Notes under the pieces: model-generated
What the model was told of the DNA's origin: nothing
Database searches by the model: none
The model's input: the letters and a program-made list of their open reading frames with translations, nothing else
Program-made: the position numbers and the translations under genes
Origin: an uncultured Eubacteriales bacterium
GTDB lineage: Bacteria; Bacillota; Clostridia; Oscillospirales; Acutalibacteraceae
Assembly: GCA_934454655.1 (NCBI GenBank)
Contig: CAKSFK010000011.1
Coordinates: 1 to 64,000, forward strand
Direction of reading: 5' to 3'
Length of the DNA stretch: 64,000 bases
Shown here: in pieces, positions 34,817 to 44,282 of the stretch
How positions within the stretch are numbered: position 1 is the stretch's first letter
Layout: every line of letters begins with the position of its first letter

Positions 34817-36694
34817 ATGAAAAACAGGTATCTGGTATTTGTGGCATCGGTTCTTTTTGATTTGGCGGCCGCTATGGTTTCTTTTATTATCGCGCTTAAA
34901 ATTGCGGGTCTTGAATTGTTTTCGGGTTCGCAGGGTCTTTTCTATTTCACTTTGGCGGTATGGCCGGCAGTTTTGGTTCTTTTGTTTTATATATTTCACA
35001 TTTACAGCATTCTGTGGAAGTTTTCGCGCGCCAGCGAACTGATCAGAATATTTGTTGCGATATTTGTTTCGGGCTGTGCCGTGTTTGTAAGCCAGATGGC
35101 GGTTATGAACAAGTCATACAGCGTGGACGTATTTGTTATGACGCTGTTCTTCACATTCTTCTTAACAGAGATGTACCGCATATTAATAAAGGGCGTTGCA
35201 ATAAAGCTTTCGGATAAAAAACGCGGCAAAAACAACATTCCGTCCGAGCTTTCGGGGAATATTATGATAATCGGCGCGGGCGCGGCGGCGTCTATGATTA
35301 TAAAAGAACTGCAGGAGAACAACCGCCCTGAGGACTGCCGCATTAAATGCGTTATTGACGATGACAGCGCAAAGAAGGGTACGTATATTTCGGGCGTACA
35401 CGTTGTCGGCGGCAGGGATATGATAATCGAGTCGGCTGAAAAGTATGCGATAAATACCATACTTTTCGCAATTCCAAGCTGCAACAGCACCCAGAAGTTT
35501 GAAATACTGAATATTTGCCAAAAAACAGACTGTACGCTTAAAATAATACCGTCTATTTATCAGATGATGGATTCTGATTCTGGAAGCCTCAGAGTGAAGA
35601 TACGCAAGGTGGAAATTGAGGACCTTCTCGGCAGAGAGCCCATTAAGCTTGACGTTGACGGAATTATGAACTATGTTTCGGGCAAAACGGTGCTTGTAAC
35701 GGGCGGCGGCGGAACGATAGGAAGCGAGCTGTGCCGCCAAATAGCCTGCCACTCTCCCAAAAAATTGGTGATTTTCGATATTTACGAAAACAATGCCTAT
35801 GATATTCAGAACGAGCTTAAGCACAACCACCCCGAATTGGATTTTATAACGCTTATAGGCTCTGTAAGGGACAGCAAACGTATTGAAAGCATATTTCGCG
35901 AATACCGTCCCGATATTGTTTACCATGCCGCAGCGCACAAGCATGTGCCGCTTATGGAGGACAGCCCGAACGAATCGGTTAAAAACAATGTGTTCGGCAC
36001 TCTTAAGACCGCCCAGTGCGCCGATAAGTACGGAGTCGGGAAATTTGTGCTTATTTCAACCGACAAAGCGGTCAACCCCACAAATATAATGGGTGCCAGC
36101 AAACGCATATGCGAGATGATAATTCAAACATTTAACAACCGCTCAAAAACCGAGTTCGTCGCGGTAAGATTCGGCAATGTGCTCGGCAGCAACGGCAGCG
36201 TTATTCCTCTTTTCAAAAAGCAGATTGAGGCAGGCGGTCCCGTTACGGTTACCGACCCTAACATAATCCGCTATTTTATGACTATTCCCGAGGCTGTAAC
36301 GCTGGTTCTTCAGGCGGGCGCTCTCGCAAAGGGCGGAGAGATCTTCGTGCTGGATATGGGCAAACCGGTTAAAATTCTGGATCTTGCGGAAAATCTCATC
36401 AGACTTTCGGGTTTTACGCCGTACAAGGATATAAAAATCGAATTTGTGGGTCTGCGCCCCGGCGAAAAGCTTTATGAAGAAATGCTTATGGCGGAAGAGG
36501 GACTTACCGACACCGAAAACGGTATGATACACATAGGCAGGCCGATAGAGTTCAGTGAGGACGAACTGTTTGACACACTGGCGGAAATGAAAAATCTTAT
36601 GTATGACGATGATATCAACATCCGTCTGCTTGTAAAGAAGATAGTTCCCACCTACACTTATAACCCGCCGCAGGAAGAAAAGTGTCACGAATAA
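34817..36694 (+). CDS. CapD/PglF-type membrane UDP-sugar 4,6-dehydratase
   Basis: Acts on UDP-GlcNAc-type sugars in polysaccharide or glycan synthesis. Four N-terminal TMs (residues about 8-130), a CoA-binding-like Rossmann domain (NIMIIGAGAAASMIIKEL) and the SDR domain with VLVTGGGGTIGSELCRQIA (about 295-313). The catalytic region reads STDKAVNPTNIMGASKR: the usual Tyr of YxxxK is replaced by Met, as in the PglF/FlaA1/CapD group, so this is family-typical rather than a defect. 625 aa. It stands alone between asnA and the str operon; the sugar transferase at 56148 is a possible pathway partner. Confidence 0.92.
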   Translation: MKNRYLVFVASVLFDLAAAMVSFIIALKIAGLELFSGSQGLFYFTLAVWPAVLVLLFYIFHIYSILWKFSRASELIRIFVAIFVSGCAVFVSQMAVMNKSYSVDVFVMTLFFTFFLTEMYRILIKGVAIKLSDKKRGKNNIPSELSGNIMIIGAGAAASMIIKELQENNRPEDCRIKCVIDDDSAKKGTYISGVHVVGGRDMIIESAEKYAINTILFAIPSCNSTQKFEILNICQKTDCTLKIIPSIYQMMDSDSGSLRVKIRKVEIEDLLGREPIKLDVDGIMNYVSGKTVLVTGGGGTIGSELCRQIACHSPKKLVIFDIYENNAYDIQNELKHNHPELDFITLIGSVRDSKRIESIFREYRPDIVYHAAAHKHVPLMEDSPNESVKNNVFGTLKTAQCADKYGVGKFVLISTDKAVNPTNIMGASKRICEMIIQTFNNRSKTEFVAVRFGNVLGSNGSVIPLFKKQIEAGGPVTVTDPNIIRYFMTIPEAVTLVLQAGALAKGGEIFVLDMGKPVKILDLAENLIRLSGFTPYKDIKIEFVGLRPGEKLYEEMLMAEEGLTDTENGMIHIGRPIEFSEDELFDTLAEMKNLMYDDDINIRLLVKKIVPTYTYNPPQEEKCHE

Positions 36695-36701
36695 AAAATA
36701 T

Positions 36702-36730
36702 TTGACAAATTTGCAAATATGTGCTATACT
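36702..36730 (+). promoter_or_regulatory. Promoter of the str operon
   Basis: TTGACA (36702-36707), 17 bases, TATACT (36725-36730), about 63 bases before rpsL. Confidence 0.85.
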
Positions 36731-36792
36731 TCACTAGTATGCGAAAATGTGCTTGTTTTCGCTGCTAAATACTTTATTTGGGAGGTGTAACA

Positions 36793-37215
36793 GTGCCTAC
36801 GTTTAACCAGTTGGTACGCAACGGCCGTGAAACGATTGAGAAAAAGGCTAAGGCTCCGGCTCTTTTAAAGGGTTATAACTCTATGAAACGCCGTCAGACC
36901 GATAACGATTCTCCTCAAAAACGCGGTGTTTGCACAGCAGTTAAGACATCCACGCCGAAAAAGCCGAACTCAGCTTTGCGTAAAATTGCAAGAGTACGTC
37001 TTTCCAACGGAATCGAGGTTTCGGCCTATATTCCCGGAATAGGACACAATCTTCAAGAGCACAGCGTTGTTCTGATAAGAGGCGGACGTGTTAAGGATCT
37101 TCCCGGTGTGCGTTACCATATCGTGCGCGGAACCCTTGATACTCAGGGCGTTGCGAAGAGAATGCAGAGCCGTTCAAAGTACGGTGCAAAGCGTCCTAAA
37201 GCAGGTGCGAAGTAA
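36793..37215 (+). CDS. rpsL: 30S ribosomal protein S12
   Basis: Decoding-centre protein. [13 protein letters not shown] start, [20 protein letters not shown] with the Lys42-equivalent loop, [20 protein letters not shown] with the Lys87-equivalent region, and a basic tail. Both streptomycin-loop sequences are wild-type in form ([11 protein letters not shown]). 140 aa. Start is the GTG at 36793, eight bases after GGGAGG. First gene of the str operon. Confidence 0.98.
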   Translation: MPTFNQLVRNGRETIEKKAKAPALLKGYNSMKRRQTDNDSPQKRGVCTAVKTSTPKKPNSALRKIARVRLSNGIEVSAYIPGIGHNLQEHSVVLIRGGRVKDLPGVRYHIVRGTLDTQGVAKRMQSRSKYGAKRPKAGAK

Positions 37216-37352
37216 TTAACAAAGTAAATTATCTCTGCTGCATATTAAAAGCGGCGGCGTTTATAATATATTAAATATAACGCCTCTGCTCGGTGCCACG
37301 GGGAAAAGCTTCGAGTACCAATGAATTCATTACTATGAAGGAGGGAAGTAAA

Positions 37353-37823
37353 GTGCCAAGAAGAGGCTTTGTCGCAAAACGCGACGTATTGCCGGATCCG
37401 GTATACAATTCAAAGAAGGTAACCCGTCTTATCAACAACATTATGCTTGACGGTAAAAAGGGTGTTGCCCAGCGAATAGTATACGGCGCTTTCGACATTA
37501 TCAGTGAAAAAACGGGTAAGGACCCGCTTGAGGTATTTGATCAGGCTATGGAAAATGTTATGCCGCAGCTTGAGGTTAAGGCTGTCCGTAAGGGCGGTGC
37601 TACCTATCAGGTACCTTTTGAGGTTCGTGCCGAAAGAAAGCAGACCCTCGGTCTGCGCTGGCTGACAACTTACAGCCGCGCCCGTAACGAGAGAACAATG
37701 AAAGAACGTCTTGCGGGTGAAATTTTAGATGCCGTTAACGGCATGGGCGGCGCTGCCAAGAAACGTGATGATACTCACAAGATGGCAGAAGCCAACAGAG
37801 CGTTTGCTCATTACAGATGGTAG
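37353..37823 (+). CDS. rpsG: 30S ribosomal protein S7
   Basis: Nucleates assembly of the 30S head. [20 protein letters not shown] at the start, the core [14 protein letters not shown] and the end [18 protein letters not shown] are canonical. 156 aa, the standard length, confirms the GTG start at 37353 with GGAGGG upstream; the open frame extends back to 37293, but that part is not S7-like. It lies 137 bases after rpsL, a longer gap than usual, possibly holding regulation. Confidence 0.98.
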   Translation: MPRRGFVAKRDVLPDPVYNSKKVTRLINNIMLDGKKGVAQRIVYGAFDIISEKTGKDPLEVFDQAMENVMPQLEVKAVRKGGATYQVPFEVRAERKQTLGLRWLTTYSRARNERTMKERLAGEILDAVNGMGGAAKKRDDTHKMAEANRAFAHYRW

Positions 37824-37873
37824 TTTGTATCTACTGATATTTTGTTTCCGTTTTAAGCGGATTGGAGGTTAAT

Positions 37874-39955
37874 ATGCCAAGAAAAGTATCTCTTGAAATG
37901 ACAAGAAATATTGGTATAATGGCACATATTGACGCCGGTAAAACTACCACCACTGAGCGTATCCTTTTCTATACCGGTATTAACCGTAAGATGGGCGAAA
38001 CTCACGACGGCGCGTCAACTATGGACTGGATGGAGCAGGAGCAGGAAAGAGGTATTACTATTACCTCCGCCGCTACCACCTGTTTCTGGAAAGACCATCG
38101 TATCAATATTATCGACACTCCCGGACACGTTGACTTCACCGTTGAAGTTCAGCGTTCACTCCGCGTGCTTGACGGTTCCGTAACCGTTCTGTGTGCTAAG
38201 GGCGGTGTTGAGCCGCAGTCTGAAACCGTTTGGCGTCAGGCTGACGAATATCACGTACCGAGAATGATATACATCAATAAGATGGATATTATGGGTGCGG
38301 ATTTTTACCACGTTCTTGATATGATCAAGGAGCGTTTTAACTGCAACGGCGTTCCGATTCAGTTGCCTATCGGCTCTGAGGACACCTTCAGGGGAATTGT
38401 TGACCTTGTTAACATGGATGCGGAAATTTACTACGATGACCTCGGAAAGGACGTAAGACACGAGCCTATTCCTGAGGATATGGTAGAGCTTGCCAACAAA
38501 TATCACACCGAGCTTATCGAGCATATTGTTGAGCAGGACGAAGAGCTGATGGAAAAATACTTCGAGGGTGAAGAGCCCTCTGTTGAACAGATTAAGAAGA
38601 TAATCCGTCAGTCCACAATAGCTAATAATATGGTACCGATTACCTGCGGTACTTCATACAGAAACAAGGGCGTTCAGCCGCTTCTTGACGCTATTGTTGA
38701 TTATATGCCGGCTCCGACCGACATTGAAGCCATTAAGGGAACAAACCCCGAAACCGGCGAGGAAGAGGACAGGCACTCTTCCGATACAGAGCCGTTCTCC
38801 GCTCTTGCGTTTAAGATCGCTACCGACCCGTTCGTCGGTAAGATATGCTTCTTCCGCGTTTACTCCGGTACAGTTGACGCAGGTGCCGGCGTTTATAACT
38901 CGGTTAAGCAGAACAAAGAGCGTATGGGACGTATCCTTCAGATGCACGCCAACCACCGTGAAGATATTGAAACCTGCTACGCAGGCGATATTGCCGCGGC
39001 AGTAGGTCTTAAGAATACCACCACTGGCGATACGCTGTGCGACGAGAAACACCCGATCATTCTTGAATCGATGAACTTCCCCGAGCCGGTTATCCGTGTT
39101 GCTATTGAACCTAAGACCAAGGCGGGTCAGGAAAAAATGGGTCTTGCCCTTGCAAAGCTCGCTGAAGAAGACCCGACCTTTAAGTGCTATACTGATGAAG
39201 AAACCGGTCAGACCATTATTGCTGGTATGGGTGAATTGCACCTTGAAATAATTGTTGACCGACTTCTCCGTGAATTTAAGGTAGAGGCTAACGTGGGCGC
39301 GCCGCAGGTTGCTTATAAAGAAAGCATCCGCAAGAAGGTTGACCACGAAACCAAATATAAGCGCCAGTCTGGCGGTTCGGGTCAGTACGGCCATGTTAAA
39401 ATTATTGTTGAGCCGAACGAATCCGGTGCCGGATATGAGTTTATCAATGCTGTTACCGGCGGTACCATCCCGAAGGAGTTTATTCCCGCGGTTGATACAG
39501 GTATCCGCGGTGCATTGCAGGCAGGCGTGCTTGCAGGCTACCCGGTAGTTGACGTTAAGGTTACTCTGTACGACGGTTCTTACCACGAGGTTGACTCTTC
39601 CGAAATGGCATTTAAGATTGCCGGTTCTATGGCATTCAAAGAGGCTTGCCGCTTAGCTGACCCCGTACTTCTTGAACCTATTATGAAGGTTACGGTTATT
39701 GTACCCGAGGAGTATATGGGTGACGTTATAGGCGACCTTAACGCTCGCCGCGGCGAAATTCAGGGCTTTGAGGATCGCTCGGGTGTTAAGCAGATTAACG
39801 CGCGCGTTCCGCTCGGCGATATGTTCGGTTATGCTACGGATCTCCGCTCTAAAACACAGGGCCGCGGTCAGTATGTAATGGAGCCGGACGGCTATAAGGA
39901 AGTACCGAAGAGCATTTCCGAGAAGATCATCTCTGCCCGTACAAAGAAAGACTGA
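37874..39955 (+). CDS. fusA: Elongation factor G
   Basis: Ribosomal translocase GTPase. G1 is [15 protein letters not shown] (residues about 17-31), followed by the switch-1 region [19 protein letters not shown]3 DTPGHVDF and G4 NKMD. Domains II-V follow, and the tip of domain IV contains [16 protein letters not shown]. 693 aa is full length. Start: ATG 37874, five bases after GGAGG. Codon use is strongly biased (highly expressed type), as for tuf. Confidence 0.98.
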   Translation: MPRKVSLEMTRNIGIMAHIDAGKTTTTERILFYTGINRKMGETHDGASTMDWMEQEQERGITITSAATTCFWKDHRINIIDTPGHVDFTVEVQRSLRVLDGSVTVLCAKGGVEPQSETVWRQADEYHVPRMIYINKMDIMGADFYHVLDMIKERFNCNGVPIQLPIGSEDTFRGIVDLVNMDAEIYYDDLGKDVRHEPIPEDMVELANKYHTELIEHIVEQDEELMEKYFEGEEPSVEQIKKIIRQSTIANNMVPITCGTSYRNKGVQPLLDAIVDYMPAPTDIEAIKGTNPETGEEEDRHSSDTEPFSALAFKIATDPFVGKICFFRVYSGTVDAGAGVYNSVKQNKERMGRILQMHANHREDIETCYAGDIAAAVGLKNTTTGDTLCDEKHPIILESMNFPEPVIRVAIEPKTKAGQEKMGLALAKLAEEDPTFKCYTDEETGQTIIAGMGELHLEIIVDRLLREFKVEANVGAPQVAYKESIRKKVDHETKYKRQSGGSGQYGHVKIIVEPNESGAGYEFINAVTGGTIPKEFIPAVDTGIRGALQAGVLAGYPVVDVKVTLYDGSYHEVDSSEMAFKIAGSMAFKEACRLADPVLLEPIMKVTVIVPEEYMGDVIGDLNARRGEIQGFEDRSGVKQINARVPLGDMFGYATDLRSKTQGRGQYVMEPDGYKEVPKSISEKIISARTKKD

Positions 39956-40047
39956 TAATAAAGCAAATAATGCTTGCATTTTTAAGTCTTTTTTGTTAAA
40001 CTATAATTAAATCAAAACTGCACATAGTATAAGGAGGAAAATATACA

Positions 40048-41250
40048 ATGGCAAAGGCAAAATTTGAACGTAACAAACCCCATGTTAACATTGGTACCAT
40101 CGGTCACGTTGACCATGGTAAGACCACTCTTACTGCTGCTATCACTAAGTATCTTTCACTTAAGGGTCAGGCTCAGTTTGAGGACTATGCAAACATCGAT
40201 AAGGCTCCTGAAGAGAGAGAGCGCGGTATTACAATCAACACCGCTCACGTTGAGTATGAAACCGACAGCCGTCACTATGCACACGTTGACTGCCCCGGAC
40301 ATGCTGACTATGTTAAGAACATGATCACCGGTGCTGCTCAGATGGACGGCGCTATCCTCGTTATCGCTGCTACCGACGGACCGATGGCTCAGACCAAGGA
40401 GCACCTTCTTCTTGCCCGTCAGGTTGGCGTTCCGTACATTGTTGTATTTATGAACAAGTGCGACCAGGTTGACGATCCCGAGCTTCTTGAACTCGTTGAG
40501 ATGGAAATCCGTGAAACTCTTGATAAGTATGAGTTCCCGGGCGATGACACCCCGATCATCAAGGGCTCTGCTCTTGTTGCTCTTGAGTGCACTTCCACCG
40601 ATCCGAATGCTCCGGAATATGCTTGCATTAAGGAACTTATGGACGCTGTTGACACCTACATTCCGACTCCGGACCGTAAGGCTGACCTTCCGTTCCTTAT
40701 GCCTATTGAGGACGTTATGACCATTTCCGGCCGTGGTACCGTTGTTACCGGCCGTGTTGAGCGCGGACAGCTCAATGCAGGCGATGAAGTTGAGATTATC
40801 GGTCTTACCGAGGAGCGCAAGAAAACTGTTGTTACCTCTATGGAAATGTTCCGCAAGACCCTTGATTACTGCGAGGCCGGCGATAACGTCGGTGCGCTTC
40901 TCCGCGGCATAGGCCGTGAAGAGGTTGAGCGCGGTCAGGTTCTCTGCAAACCCGGCTCAATTCATCCGCACACCAAGTTCCACGGTCAGGTTTATGTTCT
41001 GACTAAGGACGAGGGCGGACGTCATACTCCGTTCTTCAACAACTATCGTCCGCAGTTCTACTTCAGAACTACCGACGTTACCGGCGTTATCACCCTTCCG
41101 GAAGGCACTGAGATGTGCATGCCCGGCGATAACGTTGAGATGGACGTTGAACTTATCACTCCTATCGCTATTGAAGAGGGCCTTCGTTTTGCTATCCGTG
41201 AGGGTGGCCGTACCGTTGGTTCGGGCGTTGTTACCAAGGTTAACGCTTAA
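40048..41250 (+). CDS. tuf: Elongation factor Tu
   Basis: Delivers aminoacyl-tRNA to the ribosome. GHVDHGKTT at 19-27, the effector region [37 protein letters not shown] and the domain 2-3 motifs VTGRVERG and GGRHTPFF are present. 400 aa. AGGAGG lies upstream of ATG 40048. A 92-base gap after fusA contains a TATAAT at 40002, so tuf may also have its own promoter. It ends in a strong terminator. Confidence 0.99.
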   Translation: MAKAKFERNKPHVNIGTIGHVDHGKTTLTAAITKYLSLKGQAQFEDYANIDKAPEERERGITINTAHVEYETDSRHYAHVDCPGHADYVKNMITGAAQMDGAILVIAATDGPMAQTKEHLLLARQVGVPYIVVFMNKCDQVDDPELLELVEMEIRETLDKYEFPGDDTPIIKGSALVALECTSTDPNAPEYACIKELMDAVDTYIPTPDRKADLPFLMPIEDVMTISGRGTVVTGRVERGQLNAGDEVEIIGLTEERKKTVVTSMEMFRKTLDYCEAGDNVGALLRGIGREEVERGQVLCKPGSIHPHTKFHGQVYVLTKDEGGRHTPFFNNYRPQFYFRTTDVTGVITLPEGTEMCMPGDNVEMDVELITPIAIEEGLRFAIREGGRTVGSGVVTKVNA

Positions 41251-41267
41251 TTCATGGCAAAACACAG

Positions 41268-41296
41268 CAGCCGGCAGTTCCCTGCCGGCTGTTTTA
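41268..41296 (+). terminator. Terminator of the str operon
   Basis: Perfect CAGCCGGCAG / CTGCCGGCTG stem, four-base loop, then TTTTAATCT. Confidence 0.92.
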
Positions 41297-41410
41297 ATCT
41301 AAACGGTGCGTGAAACCCGCGCTAAAAAACGGTTCGGATTATTAAATACTGCCGCGTCGGCGTGACGTAGCATAACATTTTAAACTTATTTTTTTGCGGA
41401 GATTGGTATT

Positions 41411-42082
41411 ATGAAAGATTTACAGGAAAACATTATATCATCGGTCAACCAAAACAAATACGATACATATATATACGGCGACAAGGGGTTCAAGGTCCTC
41501 TTTGCCGGGAACTCAATCACAAAGCACGGTCTTAAGCCGGAGGTCGGCTGGAACAGGGAGTGCGGAATGGCGGCGTCCTCTGTTGAGAAAGATTATGTTC
41601 ATCTCTTTATGAAAAAGGTAAGAGAGGAATATCGCTCCGACGCGTCCTTTGCCATAGCTCAGGTGGCGAATTACGAGAGAAATCTTAACACCGAAGCCCT
41701 TAAGACCTACGAATTTGCAAAGGAATATAAGCCTGATGTGCTGATAATGTTTTTTGGTGCCAATGTTTCAAAGGATCACGATACCGATCCCGCACTTACC
41801 GAAAAATTCCGCGCGGCATATGAGGATATGCGTAATTATCTTAAATCGGAAAATACGCTTGTTTTCCATTCTCAGGGCTTCTATATAAGACCCGTTCTTG
41901 ACGAGCAAAAGGAAAAGGTTGCGAAAAAGTACGGTGATACGTTTATCAATATAGAAAATATCCGTAACCGCGAGGAAACGCACGGTATGTTCAATCACCC
42001 GGGCGACCTTGGCATGGAGGAGATTGCCGACGCATTCTGGAAGGCGGTTAAACCGTTGCTTCCGCACGTAGGTGACAAATAA
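41411..42082 (+). CDS. SGNH/GDSL-type hydrolase
   Basis: Probable cytoplasmic esterase or acetylhydrolase of 223 aa, with no signal peptide. Block I is VLFAGNSITKHG (GNSI in place of GDSI), block III MFFGANVSKD (residues about 117-126) and block V is probably MFNHPGDLGMEEIADAFW with the catalytic His. The substrate is unknown; related proteins act on acetylated sugars. Its stop overlaps the start of the ABC ATPase (TAATG), so it is co-translated with the NatAB-like exporter, a pairing I cannot explain. Confidence 0.8.
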   Translation: MKDLQENIISSVNQNKYDTYIYGDKGFKVLFAGNSITKHGLKPEVGWNRECGMAASSVEKDYVHLFMKKVREEYRSDASFAIAQVANYERNLNTEALKTYEFAKEYKPDVLIMFFGANVSKDHDTDPALTEKFRAAYEDMRNYLKSENTLVFHSQGFYIRPVLDEQKEKVAKKYGDTFINIENIRNREETHGMFNHPGDLGMEEIADAFWKAVKPLLPHVGDK

Positions 42083-42855
42083 TGAATGAGCTTTTAAGGG
42101 CAGAGGGCCTTACAAAGTCTTTTAAGCTTTCGGCAAAACAAAGACAGCTTGAAAAGACAGATAGCCGCATTAAGGTTGCGGTGGATAACCTGTCCTTCTC
42201 GGCATATGAGGGGGAGATATTCGGTCTGCTCGGACCTAACGGCGCGGGAAAGACCACCACGCTCAGAATGCTCGCAACCCTTATTAAGCCCGACAGCGGC
42301 GACACCGTTATCGACGGCTTCAGCATTGTAAAAGAGCCGGATAAGGTGCGCTCTAAAATCGGGTTTTTAACAAGTGAGCTTAAGCTTGAAAACTTTTTCA
42401 CACCGAATTACCTGTTTGATTTTTTTTCGGAACTGCACGGTGTTCCCGACGATGTGAGAAACAGGCGCAAAAAAGAACTGTTTGAAATCTTCGGCATAGA
42501 CCGTTTTGCGGAAGTTAAGGTTGCTAACCTTTCAACCGGTATGAAACAAAAGGCTTCGCTTGCAATATCACTGGTACACGACCCGTCTATTATAATTTTT
42601 GACGAGCCTACAAATGGGCTTGATGTTATTACCGCAAAGGTTGTTACCGACTTTTTGCTTGAACTTAAAAGACTGGGAAAGACTGTTATTGTTTCAACGC
42701 ATATTTTCAGTCTTGTTGAAAAAATATGCGATCGCGTAGGCATTATAATAAACGGAAAAATGACCGTGTGCGATACGCTGGAGGCGGTTTGCGGCGGCAA
42801 AGGCCTTGAAGACAGATTTTTTGATCTGTATTCGGCGGCAGGTGAGAGCGCATGA
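42082..42855 (+). CDS. ABC exporter ATP-binding protein, NatA-like
   Basis: Walker A LLGPNGAGKTTTLRML (residues about 51-66), signature LSTGMKQKASLAISL (TG variant), Walker B IIIFDEPTNGLD and H-loop STHIFSLVEK. 257 aa. The N-terminal insert (SAKQRQLEKTDSRIK) is characteristic of NatA/sodium-exporter-type ATPases. It overlaps the permease gene by four bases. With NatB it forms a Na+ or drug/antibiotic exporter; the transported ion or compound is not determined. Confidence 0.9.
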   Translation: MNELLRAEGLTKSFKLSAKQRQLEKTDSRIKVAVDNLSFSAYEGEIFGLLGPNGAGKTTTLRMLATLIKPDSGDTVIDGFSIVKEPDKVRSKIGFLTSELKLENFFTPNYLFDFFSELHGVPDDVRNRRKKELFEIFGIDRFAEVKVANLSTGMKQKASLAISLVHDPSIIIFDEPTNGLDVITAKVVTDFLLELKRLGKTVIVSTHIFSLVEKICDRVGIIINGKMTVCDTLEAVCGGKGLEDRFFDLYSAAGESA

Positions 42856-44039
42856 AAAATTCGGTTTTAACAATAATGAAAAAAGAACTTAAGCGATTTT
42901 TCTGTGACCGCAGAATGGTTATGACGACGGTGCTTTTGCCCGGGCTTATGATTTACCTTATTTACAGCCTTATGGGAAATGCGCTGACCGACAGCTTCGG
43001 TGTGGATGAAGGCTATACATATACCGTAAAGGCCGTCAACCTACCCGAAAACATAAAGGCTATGTGGTCGGCTGACGGTATGTATAAGATTACCGATGTC
43101 AAGGCAGAGGACGCGGAAAAGTTTAAGGACGATATAACGGACGGGGAGCTTGACCTGCTGGCTGTATTTCCGCAGGACTTTGAGGCTGCCGTTGCGGAAC
43201 ACCTTAACAACCCCGGAATCAAGAAAGTCGCACCTAATGTTGAGCTTTACTATAACTCAAGCCGTAACGAGTCGGAAACGGCGTTTTCGTATGCTGCGGG
43301 CGTGCTTGATGCCTATAAATCGCAGTTGGTTGACCTGTTTGATATAAACTATGAAATTGCGGGAGATCTTGCAAAGAACGAGGATATCACGGCAAAAATA
43401 TTTTCTATGATGCTGCCCATGCTTCTGCTTGTGTTTATGTTCAGCGGCTGTGTTGCGGTTGCCCCCGAATCGATAGCGGGGGAAAAGGAACGCGGTACTA
43501 TTGCTACAATGCTTATAACCCCCGTAAAGCGTGGGAATATTGCGGTCGGCAAAATACTGGCACTGTCGGTTATTGCGCTTTTAAGCGGAATTTCAAGCAC
43601 GGCGGGTACGGTTTTGTCACTGCCCAAATTAATGGGTGCCGAGGCGTCGGGCGTGGTAGAGAATGTTTACGGATTTAAGGATTATGCAATGCTTGCCGTC
43701 GTAATACTTTCAACCGTACTGCTTATAGTGTCCCTCGTTTCAATAATTTCGGCTTATGCCAAAACTGTAAAGGAAGCGCAGACGTATGTTTCGCCGCTTA
43801 TGATAGTAACAATGCTTGTGGGTGTAACCGCAATGTTCAGCGGAGGTATAAGAACAGAAATATGGTATTATTTAATCCCGCTTTATAACTCGGTTGAATG
43901 TATGGTAGGAATATTCTCGTTTAACGCGGTGCCGCTGTATATGGCGGTAACGGTTATTGCCAACGTGTGTTATGCGGCGCTCGGTGCTGCCGTTCTTTCT
44001 AAGATGTTTAACAGCGAAAAAATAATTTTTTCAAACTGA
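42852..44039 (+). CDS. ABC-2 type permease, NatB-like
   Basis: Membrane half of the exporter. TM1 (residues about 22-42) is followed by a large extracytoplasmic domain (about 45-175) and five more TMs (about 180-390). The ABC-2 motif PESIAGEKERGTIATMLITPVKRGNI (around 205-230) is the hallmark of NatB/CcmB-type permeases. 395 aa. Start ATG 42852 overlaps the ATPase stop (ATGA). Confidence 0.9.
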   Translation: MKNSVLTIMKKELKRFFCDRRMVMTTVLLPGLMIYLIYSLMGNALTDSFGVDEGYTYTVKAVNLPENIKAMWSADGMYKITDVKAEDAEKFKDDITDGELDLLAVFPQDFEAAVAEHLNNPGIKKVAPNVELYYNSSRNESETAFSYAAGVLDAYKSQLVDLFDINYEIAGDLAKNEDITAKIFSMMLPMLLLVFMFSGCVAVAPESIAGEKERGTIATMLITPVKRGNIAVGKILALSVIALLSGISSTAGTVLSLPKLMGAEASGVVENVYGFKDYAMLAVVILSTVLLIVSLVSIISAYAKTVKEAQTYVSPLMIVTMLVGVTAMFSGGIRTEIWYYLIPLYNSVECMVGIFSFNAVPLYMAVTVIANVCYAALGAAVLSKMFNSEKIIFSN

Positions 44040-44052
44040 TTAGGCAATATAC

Positions 44053-44081
44053 TTGATTTATTACAGCAATTGTAATATAAT
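44053..44081 (+). promoter_or_regulatory. Promoter of the CorB-like gene and its leader
   Basis: TTGATT (44053-44058), 17 bases, TATAAT (44076-44081). Confidence 0.82.
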
Positions 44082-44089
44082 AGTTATAA

Positions 44090-44270
44090 AAATGTGTCAG
44101 GAGATGGTTTTGTGGATCCGTTGCCCCGAAGTAGCAGGCGACAGATTTTTAACTGCCCCCGTTTTAGGTACAGGAATTACGGGCTGACGGTTTTGTGCCG
44201 CAGAATTACGGTTTACCGTAATTGATGCACGGACTTTCGGCTTAAAGTGAAATTATGTTCTTAATCGGAG
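44090..44270 (+). ncRNA. Structured 5' leader, possibly an M-box-like Mg2+ riboswitch
   Basis: About 190 bases between promoter and gene contain several stems: GTTGCC/GGCGAC (44126-44152 region), CTGACGG/CCGCAG, and the perfect AATTACGG-ttta-CCGTAATT. Segments GGAGATGG, GGATCCG, TTGCCCCGAAGTAG, GGTACAGGAAT and ACGGG occur in an order resembling the ykoK M-box. The gene behind it encodes a CorB/CNNM-type Mg2+-linked transporter. The match is by eye and incomplete; no T-run terminator is seen, so control might be translational. Confidence 0.48.
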
Positions 44271-44282
44271 GTTAATATTATT

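Noticed and set aside
34817..36694. Loss of catalytic Tyr in the CapD-like enzyme as an inactivating mutation
   Set aside because: Met in place of Tyr in the YxxxK motif is normal for the PglF/FlaA1/CapD group, so the gene is called intact.
38654..39586. 310-codon open frame antisense to fusA
   Set aside because: An artefact of the strong codon bias of fusA; no ribosome site and no domain.
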